Source: Ovoidimarina sediminis
GTDB lineage: Bacteria > Pseudomonadota > Alphaproteobacteria > Rhodobacterales > Rhodobacteraceae
DNA: 64,000 nt
Direction: 5' to 3'
Assembly: GCF_032586175.1 (NCBI RefSeq)
Contig: NZ_JAWHTE010000007.1
Coordinates: forward strand, 124,001 to 188,000
The notes below the pieces were generated by a model. That model made no database searches and was not told the origin of the DNA. It saw only the letters and a program-made list of their open reading frames with translations. Positions 24,922-34,099 of the stretch are shown here, one piece after another; the stretch's first letter is position 1, and each line of letters opens with the position of its first letter. The position numbers were made by a program, and so were the translations under genes.

Positions 24922-26262
24922 TCAGGCCGCCCGCTCTACCTCCGCCACGATCCCGTCCACCACATCGGCCAGAAGCACCTCGTCCTCGCACTCCGCCATG
25001 ACGCGGATCAGCGGTTCGGTGCCCGATTTCCGGATCAGCAGCCGGCCCGTCCCCTGAAGCCGTCCCTCAGCGGCGGCAATCGCCGATTGCACCCCGGCCG
25101 AAGCCAGCGGATCGGATCCGGCGGCAAAGCGCACGTTCTTCAGAAGCTGTGGCACCGGCGTGAACTGCCGGGCCAGCGCCGAGGCGGGCTTGCCGGTCTG
25201 CACCATCTCGCGCAGGAACTGCAGCCCTGCGATCAGCCCGTCGCCGGTTGTGGCGTAATCGGTCAGAACGATATGGCCCGACTGCTCGCCGCCCATGTTG
25301 AAGCCGCCGTTGCGCATGGCCTCCACGACATAGCGGTCGCCCACTTTCGTCCGGTGCAGCGATACGCCAAGCGCGCCAAGATGCCGTTCAAGCCCAAGGT
25401 TCGACATGACCGTGGCCACAAGCGTGCCGCCGGCCAGCCGGTCTTCCCCGGCCCAGCGCCCGGCCAGAAGGGCCATGATCTGGTCGCCATCGGCCTGTGT
25501 GCCGGTTTCGTCCAGAACGATCACCCGGTCCGCGTCCCCGTCGAGGCAGATCGCCACATCCGCGCCGTGGCTCACCACGGCCTCTGCCGCGGTGCGGGTA
25601 TCGGTCGATCCGCAGCCCTGGTTGATGTTCGTCCCGTTCGGCGACACACCGACCGGGAACACCTCCGCCCCAAGCTCCCAAAGCACCTCCGGCGCCGCCC
25701 GGTAGCCCGCGCCATTGGCGCAGTCGATCACCACTTTCAGCCCGTCCAGCGACAGATCCGGCGGCAGTGTCGATTTCACCCGCTCGACATAGCGGAACCT
25801 GCCATCGTCGATCCGCTTCGCCCGCCCGATATTCGCGGCGCTAGCAAGCGTGATGTCCCCCTCCAGAATGCTCTCGATCTCGGCTTCGGCGCCATCCGAC
25901 AGCTTGAATCCGTCGGGTCCGAAGAACTTGATCCCGTTGTCATGATGCGGGTTGTGCGAGGCGGAAATCATCACCCCCACATCGGCCCGCATCGATTTCG
26001 TCAGCATCCCCACCGCCGGTGTCGGCACCGGGCCGAGCAGCAGCACGTTCATTCCCGTCGAGGTGAACCCCGCCGTCAGCGCGTTCTCGAACATGTATCC
26101 CGAAAGCCGCGTGTCCTTCCCGATCACCACCCTGTGCGCGGCCGACGTATCACGCCGGAAATAACGGCCCGCCGCCGCCCCGAGGCGCAGCGCAAGTTCC
26201 GCGGTCATAGGATGGGTGTTCGCCGTGCCGCGCACGCCGTCAGTGCCGAATAGTGTCCTCAT
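24922..26262 (-). CDS. glmM: Phosphoglucosamine mutase
   Basis: Converts glucosamine-6-phosphate to glucosamine-1-phosphate for UDP-GlcNAc, hence peptidoglycan and LPS. The 446 residues match the family. The phospho-Ser loop is MISASHNPHHDNGIKFFG (about residues 96-113), the metal loop is DGDADR (about 240), and the C-terminal phosphate-binding loop reads LIRKSGTEPLIRVMAE. It starts MRTLFGTDGVRG, as expected, with folP just 3 bp upstream on the same strand. Confidence 0.97.
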   Translation of the reverse strand: MRTLFGTDGVRGTANTHPMTAELALRLGAAAGRYFRRDTSAAHRVVIGKDTRLSGYMFENALTAGFTSTGMNVLLLGPVPTPAVGMLTKSMRADVGVMISASHNPHHDNGIKFFGPDGFKLSDGAEAEIESILEGDITLASAANIGRAKRIDDGRFRYVERVKSTLPPDLSLDGLKVVIDCANGAGYRAAPEVLWELGAEVFPVGVSPNGTNINQGCGSTDTRTAAEAVVSHGADVAICLDGDADRVIVLDETGTQADGDQIMALLAGRWAGEDRLAGGTLVATVMSNLGLERHLGALGVSLHRTKVGDRYVVEAMRNGGFNMGGEQSGHIVLTDYATTGDGLIAGLQFLREMVQTGKPASALARQFTPVPQLLKNVRFAAGSDPLASAGVQSAIAAAEGRLQGTGRLLIRKSGTEPLIRVMAECEDEVLLADVVDGIVAEVERAA

Positions 26263-26265
26263 GGC

Positions 26266-27282
26266 TCAATCTGCCTCGTGTTCAGTCCCGTTCGGCGCTC
26301 CGTTCAGCGCAAGGTGAAGGTTCATGGCCTGCCGTGTCTGTGCCACATCGTGAACCCGGATGATCTGAACCCCCTGCGCGGCGGCATGAAGTGCCACGGC
26401 AAGCGATCCGGGCATCCGGTCTTTCGCGGCCTCCGCTCCGCCCAATGTGCCGATGAACCGCTTGCGCGAGGCACCCAGAAGGATCGGACAGCCAAGGTCA
26501 TGATACACCGCAAGATGGCGAAGTAGAGACACGTTATGTTGCAATGTCTTTCCGAACCCGATGCCGGGGTCGAGGATGATCCGGTCGCGCCCGATCCCCG
26601 CGGCCAGCGCCGCCTCGATCCGGGTTTCCAAGTAATCTGCCACCTCCGCCACCACGTCGTCATAGGTGGGATTGGCCTGCATCGTCTTCGGGTCGCCCTG
26701 CGCGTGCATCAGGCAGACGGGGACATCGCGCTCGGCCAGAAGCCCGGCCATCGCGGTGTCATAACTCATCGCCGAAACATCGTTCACGATATCCGCCCCG
26801 GCGTCGAGCGCCGCCGCCGCCACGGCGGCCTTGCGTGTGTCGATGCTGATCGGTGTTGCGAGCCCTGCCTCCCGGATCGCCGCGATCACCGGCACGGTGC
26901 GCGCGATCTCCTCGGTCTCGGGTACGGGATCGGCGCCGGGCCGCGTGCTCTCCCCGCCGATATCGAGGATATCGGCAGCGTACGCCATCTCCCGTGCGCG
27001 CGTCACGGCGGCCTCCACGCTCGGCAGGTCGCCGCCGTCGGAAAAGCTGTCGGGGGTGACGTTCAGAATACCCATGATCCGCGGGCGGTCGAGGGCGAGC
27101 CCTGCCACCGGGGCCCGCAGCGCCGAAAGCCGGTCGCTTTCCGGTCCCCGAGCCACGGCGCGCACCGCATCCCCGCTCCAGGGCCGCACCGTGTCGAACC
27201 AGACATGCGCGCTTCCGGCAAGCGGCAGCGCGTTCAGAGAACGCCGTCCGGATCTGGCAAGTGGTTCGATCCGCGCGCTCAT
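26266..27282 (-). CDS. folP: Dihydropteroate synthase
   Basis: Condenses p-aminobenzoate with the pterin diphosphate to give dihydropteroate. 338 residues. After an N-terminal extension of about 60 residues, the TIM barrel begins with MGILNVTPDSFSDGG; DILDIGGESTRPGA, the DPGIGFGKT loop and the GASRKRFI phosphate-binding segment follow. The ATG at 27282 overlaps the folB stop by 4 bp, giving a folB-folP-glmM operon as found in other Rhodobacteraceae. A longer frame upstream runs through folB and is a shadow. Confidence 0.95.
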   Translation of the reverse strand: MSARIEPLARSGRRSLNALPLAGSAHVWFDTVRPWSGDAVRAVARGPESDRLSALRAPVAGLALDRPRIMGILNVTPDSFSDGGDLPSVEAAVTRAREMAYAADILDIGGESTRPGADPVPETEEIARTVPVIAAIREAGLATPISIDTRKAAVAAAALDAGADIVNDVSAMSYDTAMAGLLAERDVPVCLMHAQGDPKTMQANPTYDDVVAEVADYLETRIEAALAAGIGRDRIILDPGIGFGKTLQHNVSLLRHLAVYHDLGCPILLGASRKRFIGTLGGAEAAKDRMPGSLAVALHAAAQGVQIIRVHDVAQTRQAMNLHLALNGAPNGTEHEAD

Positions 27283-28196
27283 TCGGCGAGCGTCAGCGCC
27301 CCGGCGGATACGTCGAGCCTCCGTGCGCCACATCCCTCTGGCGCCGCCGCGCCGACGAAGGCCAGATCCGATGCACCCATCTCCCCGGCCAGCCAGGCCG
27401 CAAGCGCCTCGGGCGCGATGCTCTCCGGCGGATCGGCGGCGTCGAGCACCATCTTCGACGGCGCCCAGACGCTGATCCGGCCCTGCTTCGCGGCCCAGTC
27501 CAGTTCCGTCCGGCTCTCCACCACCACGCACCGCCGGTCGCGCGCCGCCAGCACCCAGGCGGCCTGCTCGATCGCCAGAAGGTCGATCCGCCGCTGCGGG
27601 GCAGGGTGGGCGGCTTCGGGCAGGGGCAGGCCGGTCGCACCGACGCACAGGATCGCGGGCCGCCTGTGCGCCTCGATGTCGTCGAGCCAGGCGCTCAGCC
27701 GCGGCGACAGCGCGGCCTCCCGCGACAGGAAGATCACCACGGGATGCGCCATCGTCTCGGCTACCGGCGCAGGCTCCAGGTCCTCTCGCGACCGCACGAT
27801 CTCTACCCCCAGCGCCCCGGGCCCCAGGTCCAGCTTCTCGATCCGCACGAAGATCCGCCGCGCCTGCGGTTCCGCCAGAACCCGGGCCGCAACCCGCTCC
27901 GCCAGCGTCTCCAGAAGGTTCAAGCGGTCGCCCGAAAGTTCTGCCGCGATCGCCTCGGTGATCCGGTCGTAGCTCAGGATCCGGTCGACATCGTCGGCAA
28001 GATCGCCCTCCTGCGCCACCTCGACCACCACGTTGAAACAGATGCGCTGGGTGCGCCCGCGTTCCTGCTGAAACGCCCCGATCTCCACTTCCACGATATG
28101 ATCGCGCAGCGATATCCTGTCGGCGATCGGCTCCGTCTCCGTGGCCCGGGCGCGCGCCTCCGGATGGGCAAAGGCTAGGGCAAGATCACTGGTCAT
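27279..28196 (-). CDS. folB: Dihydroneopterin aldolase with long C-terminal extra domain
   Basis: 305 residues, more than twice the usual 120. Residues about 25-140 form the aldolase, with active-site Glu in FQQERGRTQ, Tyr in LSYDRITEAI and Lys in RIEKLDLGPGALGVEI. The rest (about 150-305) is a second domain with RRIDLLAIEQAAW, WAPSKMVLDAADPPES and IAPEALAAWLAGEMGASDLAFVGA; the pattern resembles the C-terminal half of amino-acid-kinase-fold proteins of the MfnE type, but the N-terminal phosphate-binding part is short. It is overlapped by folP. The kinase-like assignment is tentative; the aldolase part is firm. Confidence 0.9.
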   Translation of the reverse strand: MTSDLALAFAHPEARARATETEPIADRISLRDHIVEVEIGAFQQERGRTQRICFNVVVEVAQEGDLADDVDRILSYDRITEAIAAELSGDRLNLLETLAERVAARVLAEPQARRIFVRIEKLDLGPGALGVEIVRSREDLEPAPVAETMAHPVVIFLSREAALSPRLSAWLDDIEAHRRPAILCVGATGLPLPEAAHPAPQRRIDLLAIEQAAWVLAARDRRCVVVESRTELDWAAKQGRISVWAPSKMVLDAADPPESIAPEALAAWLAGEMGASDLAFVGAAAPEGCGARRLDVSAGALTLAE

Positions 28197-28289
28197 CGCG
28201 GGGATCCTATCAGTTTGGCCGCCAGAGCCTCACAGCAAAAGCGGCCCGGGGCGTGCCTCGGACCGTCACCTTGCACGCAGCATACGACG

Positions 28290-28967
28290 TCAGTTTGACG
28301 CGTAGCGTTCGGATTGGCGATAGAAGTGATGCTGACCGATCGTGGCGGTGCGGGCATAGACCCGGCTCCACCGCGGCGCCACGGCCTTCGTGTGGTAATG
28401 CGTGGCTCCGTCGGTCAGGTTCGCCGGCACCGTACCGTCAAGCATCAGCCGCGCGATCTTGGCCACCTTTTCGAAGGCTGCGGGCTCGTTGATCACTTCC
28501 TTGTGCCCGTCGCAGGTGTAGGTGAACTGGCACTGGTATTTCCTGCCCGTGCCCTGCTTCACCACCCCACAGACAGTGTCGGGAAAGCGCTCTGCCTTCA
28601 CCCGGTTCAGTATCACCTCGGCAACCGCGAAGATGCCCTTGATCGGCTCGCCCCGCGCTTCGAAATACAGGGCTTCCGACAGGCACGCCCAGGCTTCACC
28701 GCCCTTCGCCTTCGGCAATTCGTTCAGGAAGGACCGGTCATAGCTGACGGCCACGGCCTCCTGCTTGGGTTCGTCTGACAGCTTCGACACCTTCGCCCGC
28801 GAGATCGCGGAAAAGGCCGCATGCTCGTTGCCGAGCACGCTGGTCACGCTGTCGCTTAGGAGTGCCTGAGGATTGTTGGACTGACTGATCACAACATCCG
28901 ACGCACAGGCTGCGGTTGTCCCGAACGCCAAAACACAGACAGCCCACAATGTGGGTCGCAAAGTCAT
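28290..28967 (-). CDS. Cell wall hydrolase, SleB family
   Basis: 225 residues from ATG 28967 with AAGGGGG upstream. A signal peptide ends near TTAACAS; then a variable stretch precedes the hydrolase domain with ACLSEALYFEARGEPIKG (about residues 95-112), where the Glu is the probable catalytic residue, followed by EVILNRVK and the THYHTKAVAPRW segment. Proteins of this type cleave peptidoglycan glycan strands, with germination-specific SleB as the best-known relative. In this non-sporulating lineage it probably acts in cell-wall turnover. The Cys of AAC (residue 21) could make it a lipoprotein, but the lipobox is imperfect. Confidence 0.88.
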   Translation of the reverse strand: MTLRPTLWAVCVLAFGTTAACASDVVISQSNNPQALLSDSVTSVLGNEHAAFSAISRAKVSKLSDEPKQEAVAVSYDRSFLNELPKAKGGEAWACLSEALYFEARGEPIKGIFAVAEVILNRVKAERFPDTVCGVVKQGTGRKYQCQFTYTCDGHKEVINEPAAFEKVAKIARLMLDGTVPANLTDGATHYHTKAVAPRWSRVYARTATIGQHHFYRQSERYASN

Positions 28968-29129
28968 GGTGCCCCCTTCGAGCATTATTCTCGCCAGCGG
29001 ACCCCCGTCCACTGTGTCGCCCGGGCCTTAAAAGATCGAATCCGGAAGGTCCACCCGACCCCCCCGCGCACATGGCCGCATCGGCGGAAGTTCACCGATC
29101 CTGTGGAAAACTATAATTAGTCTTGAAAC

Positions 29130-31673
29130 TCAGGCTGGATTGTTTCTGGCGTTGCGATCCTCGATCGCAAGCCGCCCGGCGGCCAGCCTCGCAACCGGCA
29201 CCCGGAACGGCGAACAGGACACGTAGGTGAAGCCAACGGCCCGGCAGAAGGCGATACTGTCGGGATCGCCGGCATGCTCGCCGCAGATCGACAGAACGAT
29301 GTCGGGGCGCCCGTGCCGGCCCCGTTCGGCCCCGATCGTCAGAAGCTCTCCCACCCCATCGATATCCAGCCTGTGGAACGGATCTTCGGCGAAAACCCCC
29401 TGCTGCACATAGGATCCCATGAACCGCCCGGCATCGTCCCGCGACAGGCCATAGGCCATCTGGGTAAGGTCGTTCGTTCCGAAGCTCAGGAAGGCCGCGT
29501 TCTGAGCGATCTCGTCGGCGCGAAGTGCAGCGCGCGGCGTCTCCACCATCACGCCCAGGCTATAGGTGAAATCCGTCCCGGTCTCCACGCGAACGGCTGC
29601 TGCCACGGCATCGACCCTGGCCTTCACAAGCTCCACCTCCCGCTTCGCAGAAACAAGCGGGATCATGATCTCCGGCACCACCGGCGCGCCATCCTGGCTG
29701 CTTTCCACGGTCGCTTCGAAAATCGCCCGCGCCTGCATGTCATAGATTTCCGGGATCGCGATCCCGAGCCGCACCCCCCGCATGCCCAGCATCGGGTTGA
29801 ACTCGCTCAACGCCTCGATCCGCCGGGTCACGTCGTGGATCGGCAGGTTCAGTGCCGCGGCCAGATCGCGGATGCCCTCGCGGCCCGAAGGCAGGAATTC
29901 GTGCAACGGTGGGTCGAGCAGGCGGATACAGACGGGCTGCCCTCTCATTATCTCGAAAAGCGCAATGAAATCAGCACGCTGCATCGGAAGAAGCCGCTCG
30001 AGAACCGCCGCCCGTTCGCCCGCGCTGTCGGCAAAGATCATCTCCCGCATGACGGTCAGGCGCTGTTCGTCGAAGAACATGTGCTCGGTCCGGCAAAGTC
30101 CGATTCCCTCGGCGGCGAAGGCTCGTGCGGTCCGCGCCTCCGCGGGCGTGTCGGCATTGGCCCGAACCCCGATATCGCGCGCGGCATCCGCCCAGCCCAG
30201 AAGCGTCTGGAACGCCCCGTCGATCGCCGGTTCCAGAAGCGGCGCCTCGCCCGAAAGCGCTTCGCCGCGGGTGCCGTCCAGCGTAATGATATCGCCTTCG
30301 CGGAAGATCCGGCCGTCCATTGCCGTCAGCGTCTTGTCACGGCGGTTGAGCCGCATCGTCGACGCGCCCACGACGCAGGGAAGCCCCAGCCCGCGCGCAA
30401 TCACGGCGGCATGGCTCGTCATGCCGCCACGCTCGGTCAGCACACCGATCGCGGCATGCATGCCACGGATATCTTCGGGCGAGGTTTCCCGCCGGACGAG
30501 GATGCAGGGCTCCTCTCGCGCCGCACTCTGCTGAGCCGCGCGCGACGAAAACACGATCCGCCCTGTCGCCGCCCCGGGGCTCGCCGCGATCCCGTTCGCG
30601 ACCACGTCACGCCGATGCCGCGGGTCGACCTGCTGGTGCAGAAGTTCCGGCAGGGCGCGCGGCTCAACCCTCAGAACCGCCTCGTCCTGAGAGATGATCC
30701 CGTCCTCGGCCAGCGCCACCGCGATCGCGACATTGGCCCGCGCCAGGCGCGGCAGGCGCACGGCATCGAGGATCGACAATGCCCCGGCCTGGATCGTGAA
30801 CTCGACCTGCATTTCCTCGCGAAGCCGCGAGCGGCACATCTTCCCGTGCTCGATCAGCGCGGCGAAGATATCCGGGCACAAATCTTCCAGCGACGGCCCC
30901 CGCGGGTCCCGTGTCAGGTAAATCGCCCCTGATTCGCCGGTCACCGCGTCGCGCCCCTGGCTCTGGCTCAGGTAGCGCCCGGTGATCTGCGGCTGGCCTG
31001 TCGCGGCATCGACGAACTGGATCACGCCAGATCCGCTTTCGCCGGGGCCGACGCCCAACGCCATTTCCTGCACGACAAGGCCCAGCCCGGCATCCGCCGG
31101 CGCCCCCTTCGCCTGCCGCAACAGTCGGGCGCTCGTGCCGTCCCAGGCCCGCGCCATCGATCGAAGCACATCGGTCAGCTGGCGCTCCGGTTCCTGCGGG
31201 AACGGCTCGTCCATCTCGTATTCATAGGCGTCGAGAAGTTCGCCGATATCCTCGGTGTCGAAGCTGTCGGGGTCGAGATGCGCAACCTCGACGGCATAGG
31301 ACTGGATGAACCGCCGGTAAAGCGCATCCGCCGCCGGCGCGCCCAGCGTCTTCGAAAGCGCCGCGTGGCGCTCATCCGTCATCCCGATATTCAGGATCGC
31401 GCCGGGCCCGCCCCAATCGGGATCCTGGCTCGACGGGCGCACGGACAGAAGCGGATTTTCTCCGAATTGCCCGATCAGTGCGTTGATATCGGGAAGCTGA
31501 CCAGAGGCGATATCGCGCACCGTGGCAAAGCTCAGCGCCACGGTATCCGGCACGGGCATGCCAAGCCGGATCAGCCGCTGCAGGCACTTCGCGCGGCCGC
31601 CATGGGCGTTCACCGCGATCGGCGCCGTCGGCGTGATCTCGGTAAACTTTGCGATATCAATGTGTTGCTGCAC
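29130..31673 (-). CDS. Pyruvate phosphate dikinase-like PEP-binding protein with altered ATP-grasp site
   Basis: 847 residues, a little shorter than typical PPDK (about 880). Domain order is PPDK-like: N-terminal ATP-grasp (1-340), swivelling phospho-His domain with GGMTSHAAVIARG (His421), and C-terminal PEP/pyruvate TIM barrel with IRLLDPP, MLGMRGVRLGI, SFGTNDLTQM and the catalytic Cys in ICGEHAGDP. Against Clostridium symbiosum PPDK, as I recall its numbering, Arg92 and Glu323 are kept (Arg79, Glu291), but Lys22, Asp321, Gln335 and Arg337 are replaced by Arg27, Gln289, Asp303 and Val305. The ATP half may therefore be inactive or use a different donor. It has no close partner gene. Confidence 0.88.
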   Translation of the reverse strand: MQQHIDIAKFTEITPTAPIAVNAHGGRAKCLQRLIRLGMPVPDTVALSFATVRDIASGQLPDINALIGQFGENPLLSVRPSSQDPDWGGPGAILNIGMTDERHAALSKTLGAPAADALYRRFIQSYAVEVAHLDPDSFDTEDIGELLDAYEYEMDEPFPQEPERQLTDVLRSMARAWDGTSARLLRQAKGAPADAGLGLVVQEMALGVGPGESGSGVIQFVDAATGQPQITGRYLSQSQGRDAVTGESGAIYLTRDPRGPSLEDLCPDIFAALIEHGKMCRSRLREEMQVEFTIQAGALSILDAVRLPRLARANVAIAVALAEDGIISQDEAVLRVEPRALPELLHQQVDPRHRRDVVANGIAASPGAATGRIVFSSRAAQQSAAREEPCILVRRETSPEDIRGMHAAIGVLTERGGMTSHAAVIARGLGLPCVVGASTMRLNRRDKTLTAMDGRIFREGDIITLDGTRGEALSGEAPLLEPAIDGAFQTLLGWADAARDIGVRANADTPAEARTARAFAAEGIGLCRTEHMFFDEQRLTVMREMIFADSAGERAAVLERLLPMQRADFIALFEIMRGQPVCIRLLDPPLHEFLPSGREGIRDLAAALNLPIHDVTRRIEALSEFNPMLGMRGVRLGIAIPEIYDMQARAIFEATVESSQDGAPVVPEIMIPLVSAKREVELVKARVDAVAAAVRVETGTDFTYSLGVMVETPRAALRADEIAQNAAFLSFGTNDLTQMAYGLSRDDAGRFMGSYVQQGVFAEDPFHRLDIDGVGELLTIGAERGRHGRPDIVLSICGEHAGDPDSIAFCRAVGFTYVSCSPFRVPVARLAAGRLAIEDRNARNNPA

Positions 31674-31807
31674 TGCGGCACGAATCCTTCACCGGCAGGA
31701 TACGGTGTCAGCCTAAGTTTACAAGAGACAGGTTGGCGCGGCCCGGACGAGCGCGGCGCAAGGGATGCGCCGCTGCATCAACGGGCCGTTCGGCCCCGGC
31801 CGCGGCC

Positions 31808-34045
31808 TTAGCCCTCGATCTTCCGAAGATCGGCGGTGGACAGACAGATTTCGCGGATACGGTGCAGAAGGTTCAGCCTGTTCCGCCGCAGCACCTGGTT
31901 CTCCGAATTCACCTGAACACCTTCGAAAAACCCGTCGATCGCGGGGCGCAGCCCGGCCATCGCGTGCATCGCCGCGGCGAAATCCTCTGTCTCCATTGCC
32001 GGCCCGATCGCCGCCTCGGCCGTGTCAAGCGCGGCGAACAGCGCGCGCTCTTCGTCGGTTTCCGCAAGCTTCGCGTCCGGTCCGAAGGAATACTCCACGC
32101 CATCGGCCTCTTCGGCCTGGGTCAGGATGTTGTTGGCCCGCCGGAACCCCTGAACAAGGTTCTCGCCATCCTCCGTCCCCACCACCTCCTGAAGCGCCCG
32201 GGCGCGCGCCACCAGAAGCGTCAGGTCATCGGATCCTGGCATCGCAAGACAGGCGTCGATCACATCATGCCGCAGCCCCTCGTCGCGCAGATGCACCTTC
32301 AGCCTGTCGTGGAAGAAGCTCAGAAGATCGTCGCTCTTGTCCGGAACGGCCTCGGCGATCCGCGTCACGGATGCCGCGCCCTCGTGACGGTCCGCAATCG
32401 CGGCCACCACGGTGCGGATCGCCGCGCCGAACACCCCGTGATCGGCCACCTCGTCGGCGAAGTCCTCGAGCGCCTGAAGCTCCGGCCCCGACGCGCCCTG
32501 CGTCTCTAGCGCCACCTTGTGCAGCAACAGGCCCCGATCGAAGAACCGGTCAAGCGGCAGCCTCAACTCGTTCGCTAGAACCAGCCGGATCACCCCAAGC
32601 GCGGCCCGGCGAAGCGCGAACGGGTCCTTCGACCCCGTTGGCTTCTCGTCGATCGCCCAGAACCCGGTGAGGGTGTCGAGCTTGTCAGCCAGCGCTACGG
32701 CAACCGAAACCGGCGCGGCCGGCACATCGTCAGACGGGCCAAGCGGCGAATAATGCGCCTCCGCGGCCTCAGCGATCTCTGCCGAAAGCCCCGCGGCCTC
32801 TGCGTAATAGCGCCCCATCGTGCCCTGAAGCTCGGGGAACTCGTACACCATTTCCGAAGCGAGATCGGCCTTCGCCACCCGTGCCGCATCCCGCGCGGTC
32901 GCGGGCGCCGCGTCCACCATCGGGGCAAGTTCACCGGCCAGCAGCGCGATCCGCCCGATACGGTCGGCCACCGTGCCAAGCCGCGCGTGGAACGTCACGT
33001 TCTCCAGCGCCGTCAGCCAGTCGCCCATCCCCCCGCGCGCCACGCGCAGGTCGTTCTCCCAGAAGAATTTCGCATCCGACAGGCGCGCGGCCAGAACCTT
33101 CTGGTTGCCCGCAAGGATTGTTGCGCCCCCGTCCGCGGCGGCCACGTTCGCAACGGTCACAAACTTCTCGATCCGCCCCGTCTTGGCGTTCCGCACCGAA
33201 AAGAATTTCTGATGCTCCTTCATCGAGGTTTGCAGCACCTCGGGCGGTAGCTCGAGAAACTCTTCCCCGATCTCGCCCATCAGCACCGCGGGCCATTCGA
33301 CGAGGTTCGCAACCTCTGCCAGAAGCCCCTTGTCCTCGACAAGCTCCAATCCCTGCGCGAAAGCCGCGCTCTCCGCGTCTGCCCAGATATGTTCGGCCCG
33401 CTCCGTCGGGTTCAGAACAACATGGCCCTTGCGCAGCTTCGCCACGTAATCGTCGAATGAACTCACGGCGAACGGTGCGGGCGCCGTCTGCCGGTGTCCC
33501 ACGGTCGTGTCGCCCGCCTGAAGCCCTGCGATCTCGAACGGCACGACCTCCGCACCCGCCTCGCTCGTCAGGATCACGAGGATCGACCGCAACGGCCGCA
33601 CCCACCGCAGATCCCCCGATCCCCAGCGCATCGATTTCGGCCAGGGAAAATTCCGGATCGTCGTGTCGAGCGCGTCCGCCACGATCTCCGCCGCCGGTCG
33701 CCCAGGCCGCTCAATCACCGCGAAATAAACCTCGCCCTTCTTGTCGTCCCGGATCTCGAGCGCCGCGCGCTCGAGCCCCGTCGACCGCAGAAACCCCTCA
33801 ATCGCTTTCTCCGGCGCATCCGTCCGCGGCCCCTTACGCTCCTCGCGCACCGCCGCGCTTTCGGGGCTCAGGCCCTCCACCGCCAGCGTCAGCCGCCGCG
33901 GCGTCGAAAATGCCGCCGCCCCGCCATAGGTCAGCCCGGCCTCCACCAGCGCGTCGGTCATCAACCGCTTCAGATCCTCGGCCGCGCGGGCCTGCATCCG
34001 GGCAGGGATTTCTTCAGAGCGGAGTTCGATCAGAAGGTCAGGCAT
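31808..34045 (-). CDS. glyS: Glycyl-tRNA synthetase beta subunit
   Basis: 745 residues beginning MPDLLIELRSEEIPARM, the family N-terminus. The beta subunit of the alpha2beta2-type enzyme binds tRNA-Gly; it has an HD-type central region (FHARLGTVADRIGRI, SDAKFFWENDLRVARG) and a C-terminal anticodon-binding domain ending near LLHRIREICLSTADLRKIEG. It is encoded after glyQ and one small gene on the same strand, so the three form one transcription unit. Confidence 0.96.
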   Translation of the reverse strand: MPDLLIELRSEEIPARMQARAAEDLKRLMTDALVEAGLTYGGAAAFSTPRRLTLAVEGLSPESAAVREERKGPRTDAPEKAIEGFLRSTGLERAALEIRDDKKGEVYFAVIERPGRPAAEIVADALDTTIRNFPWPKSMRWGSGDLRWVRPLRSILVILTSEAGAEVVPFEIAGLQAGDTTVGHRQTAPAPFAVSSFDDYVAKLRKGHVVLNPTERAEHIWADAESAAFAQGLELVEDKGLLAEVANLVEWPAVLMGEIGEEFLELPPEVLQTSMKEHQKFFSVRNAKTGRIEKFVTVANVAAADGGATILAGNQKVLAARLSDAKFFWENDLRVARGGMGDWLTALENVTFHARLGTVADRIGRIALLAGELAPMVDAAPATARDAARVAKADLASEMVYEFPELQGTMGRYYAEAAGLSAEIAEAAEAHYSPLGPSDDVPAAPVSVAVALADKLDTLTGFWAIDEKPTGSKDPFALRRAALGVIRLVLANELRLPLDRFFDRGLLLHKVALETQGASGPELQALEDFADEVADHGVFGAAIRTVVAAIADRHEGAASVTRIAEAVPDKSDDLLSFFHDRLKVHLRDEGLRHDVIDACLAMPGSDDLTLLVARARALQEVVGTEDGENLVQGFRRANNILTQAEEADGVEYSFGPDAKLAETDEERALFAALDTAEAAIGPAMETEDFAAAMHAMAGLRPAIDGFFEGVQVNSENQVLRRNRLNLLHRIREICLSTADLRKIEG

Positions 34046-34099
34046 CGGGCCACGGGTCCTTGCGGGGTCAGGTCGGCTGTTAAAGGGTTCGGGGGCGGA

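Noticed and set aside
23992..26253. A 753-codon plus-strand frame through an EamA gene and opposite glmM
   Set aside because: Out-of-frame shadow of EamA paralogue 2 and then antisense to glmM. Composition is Arg/Pro/His-rich.
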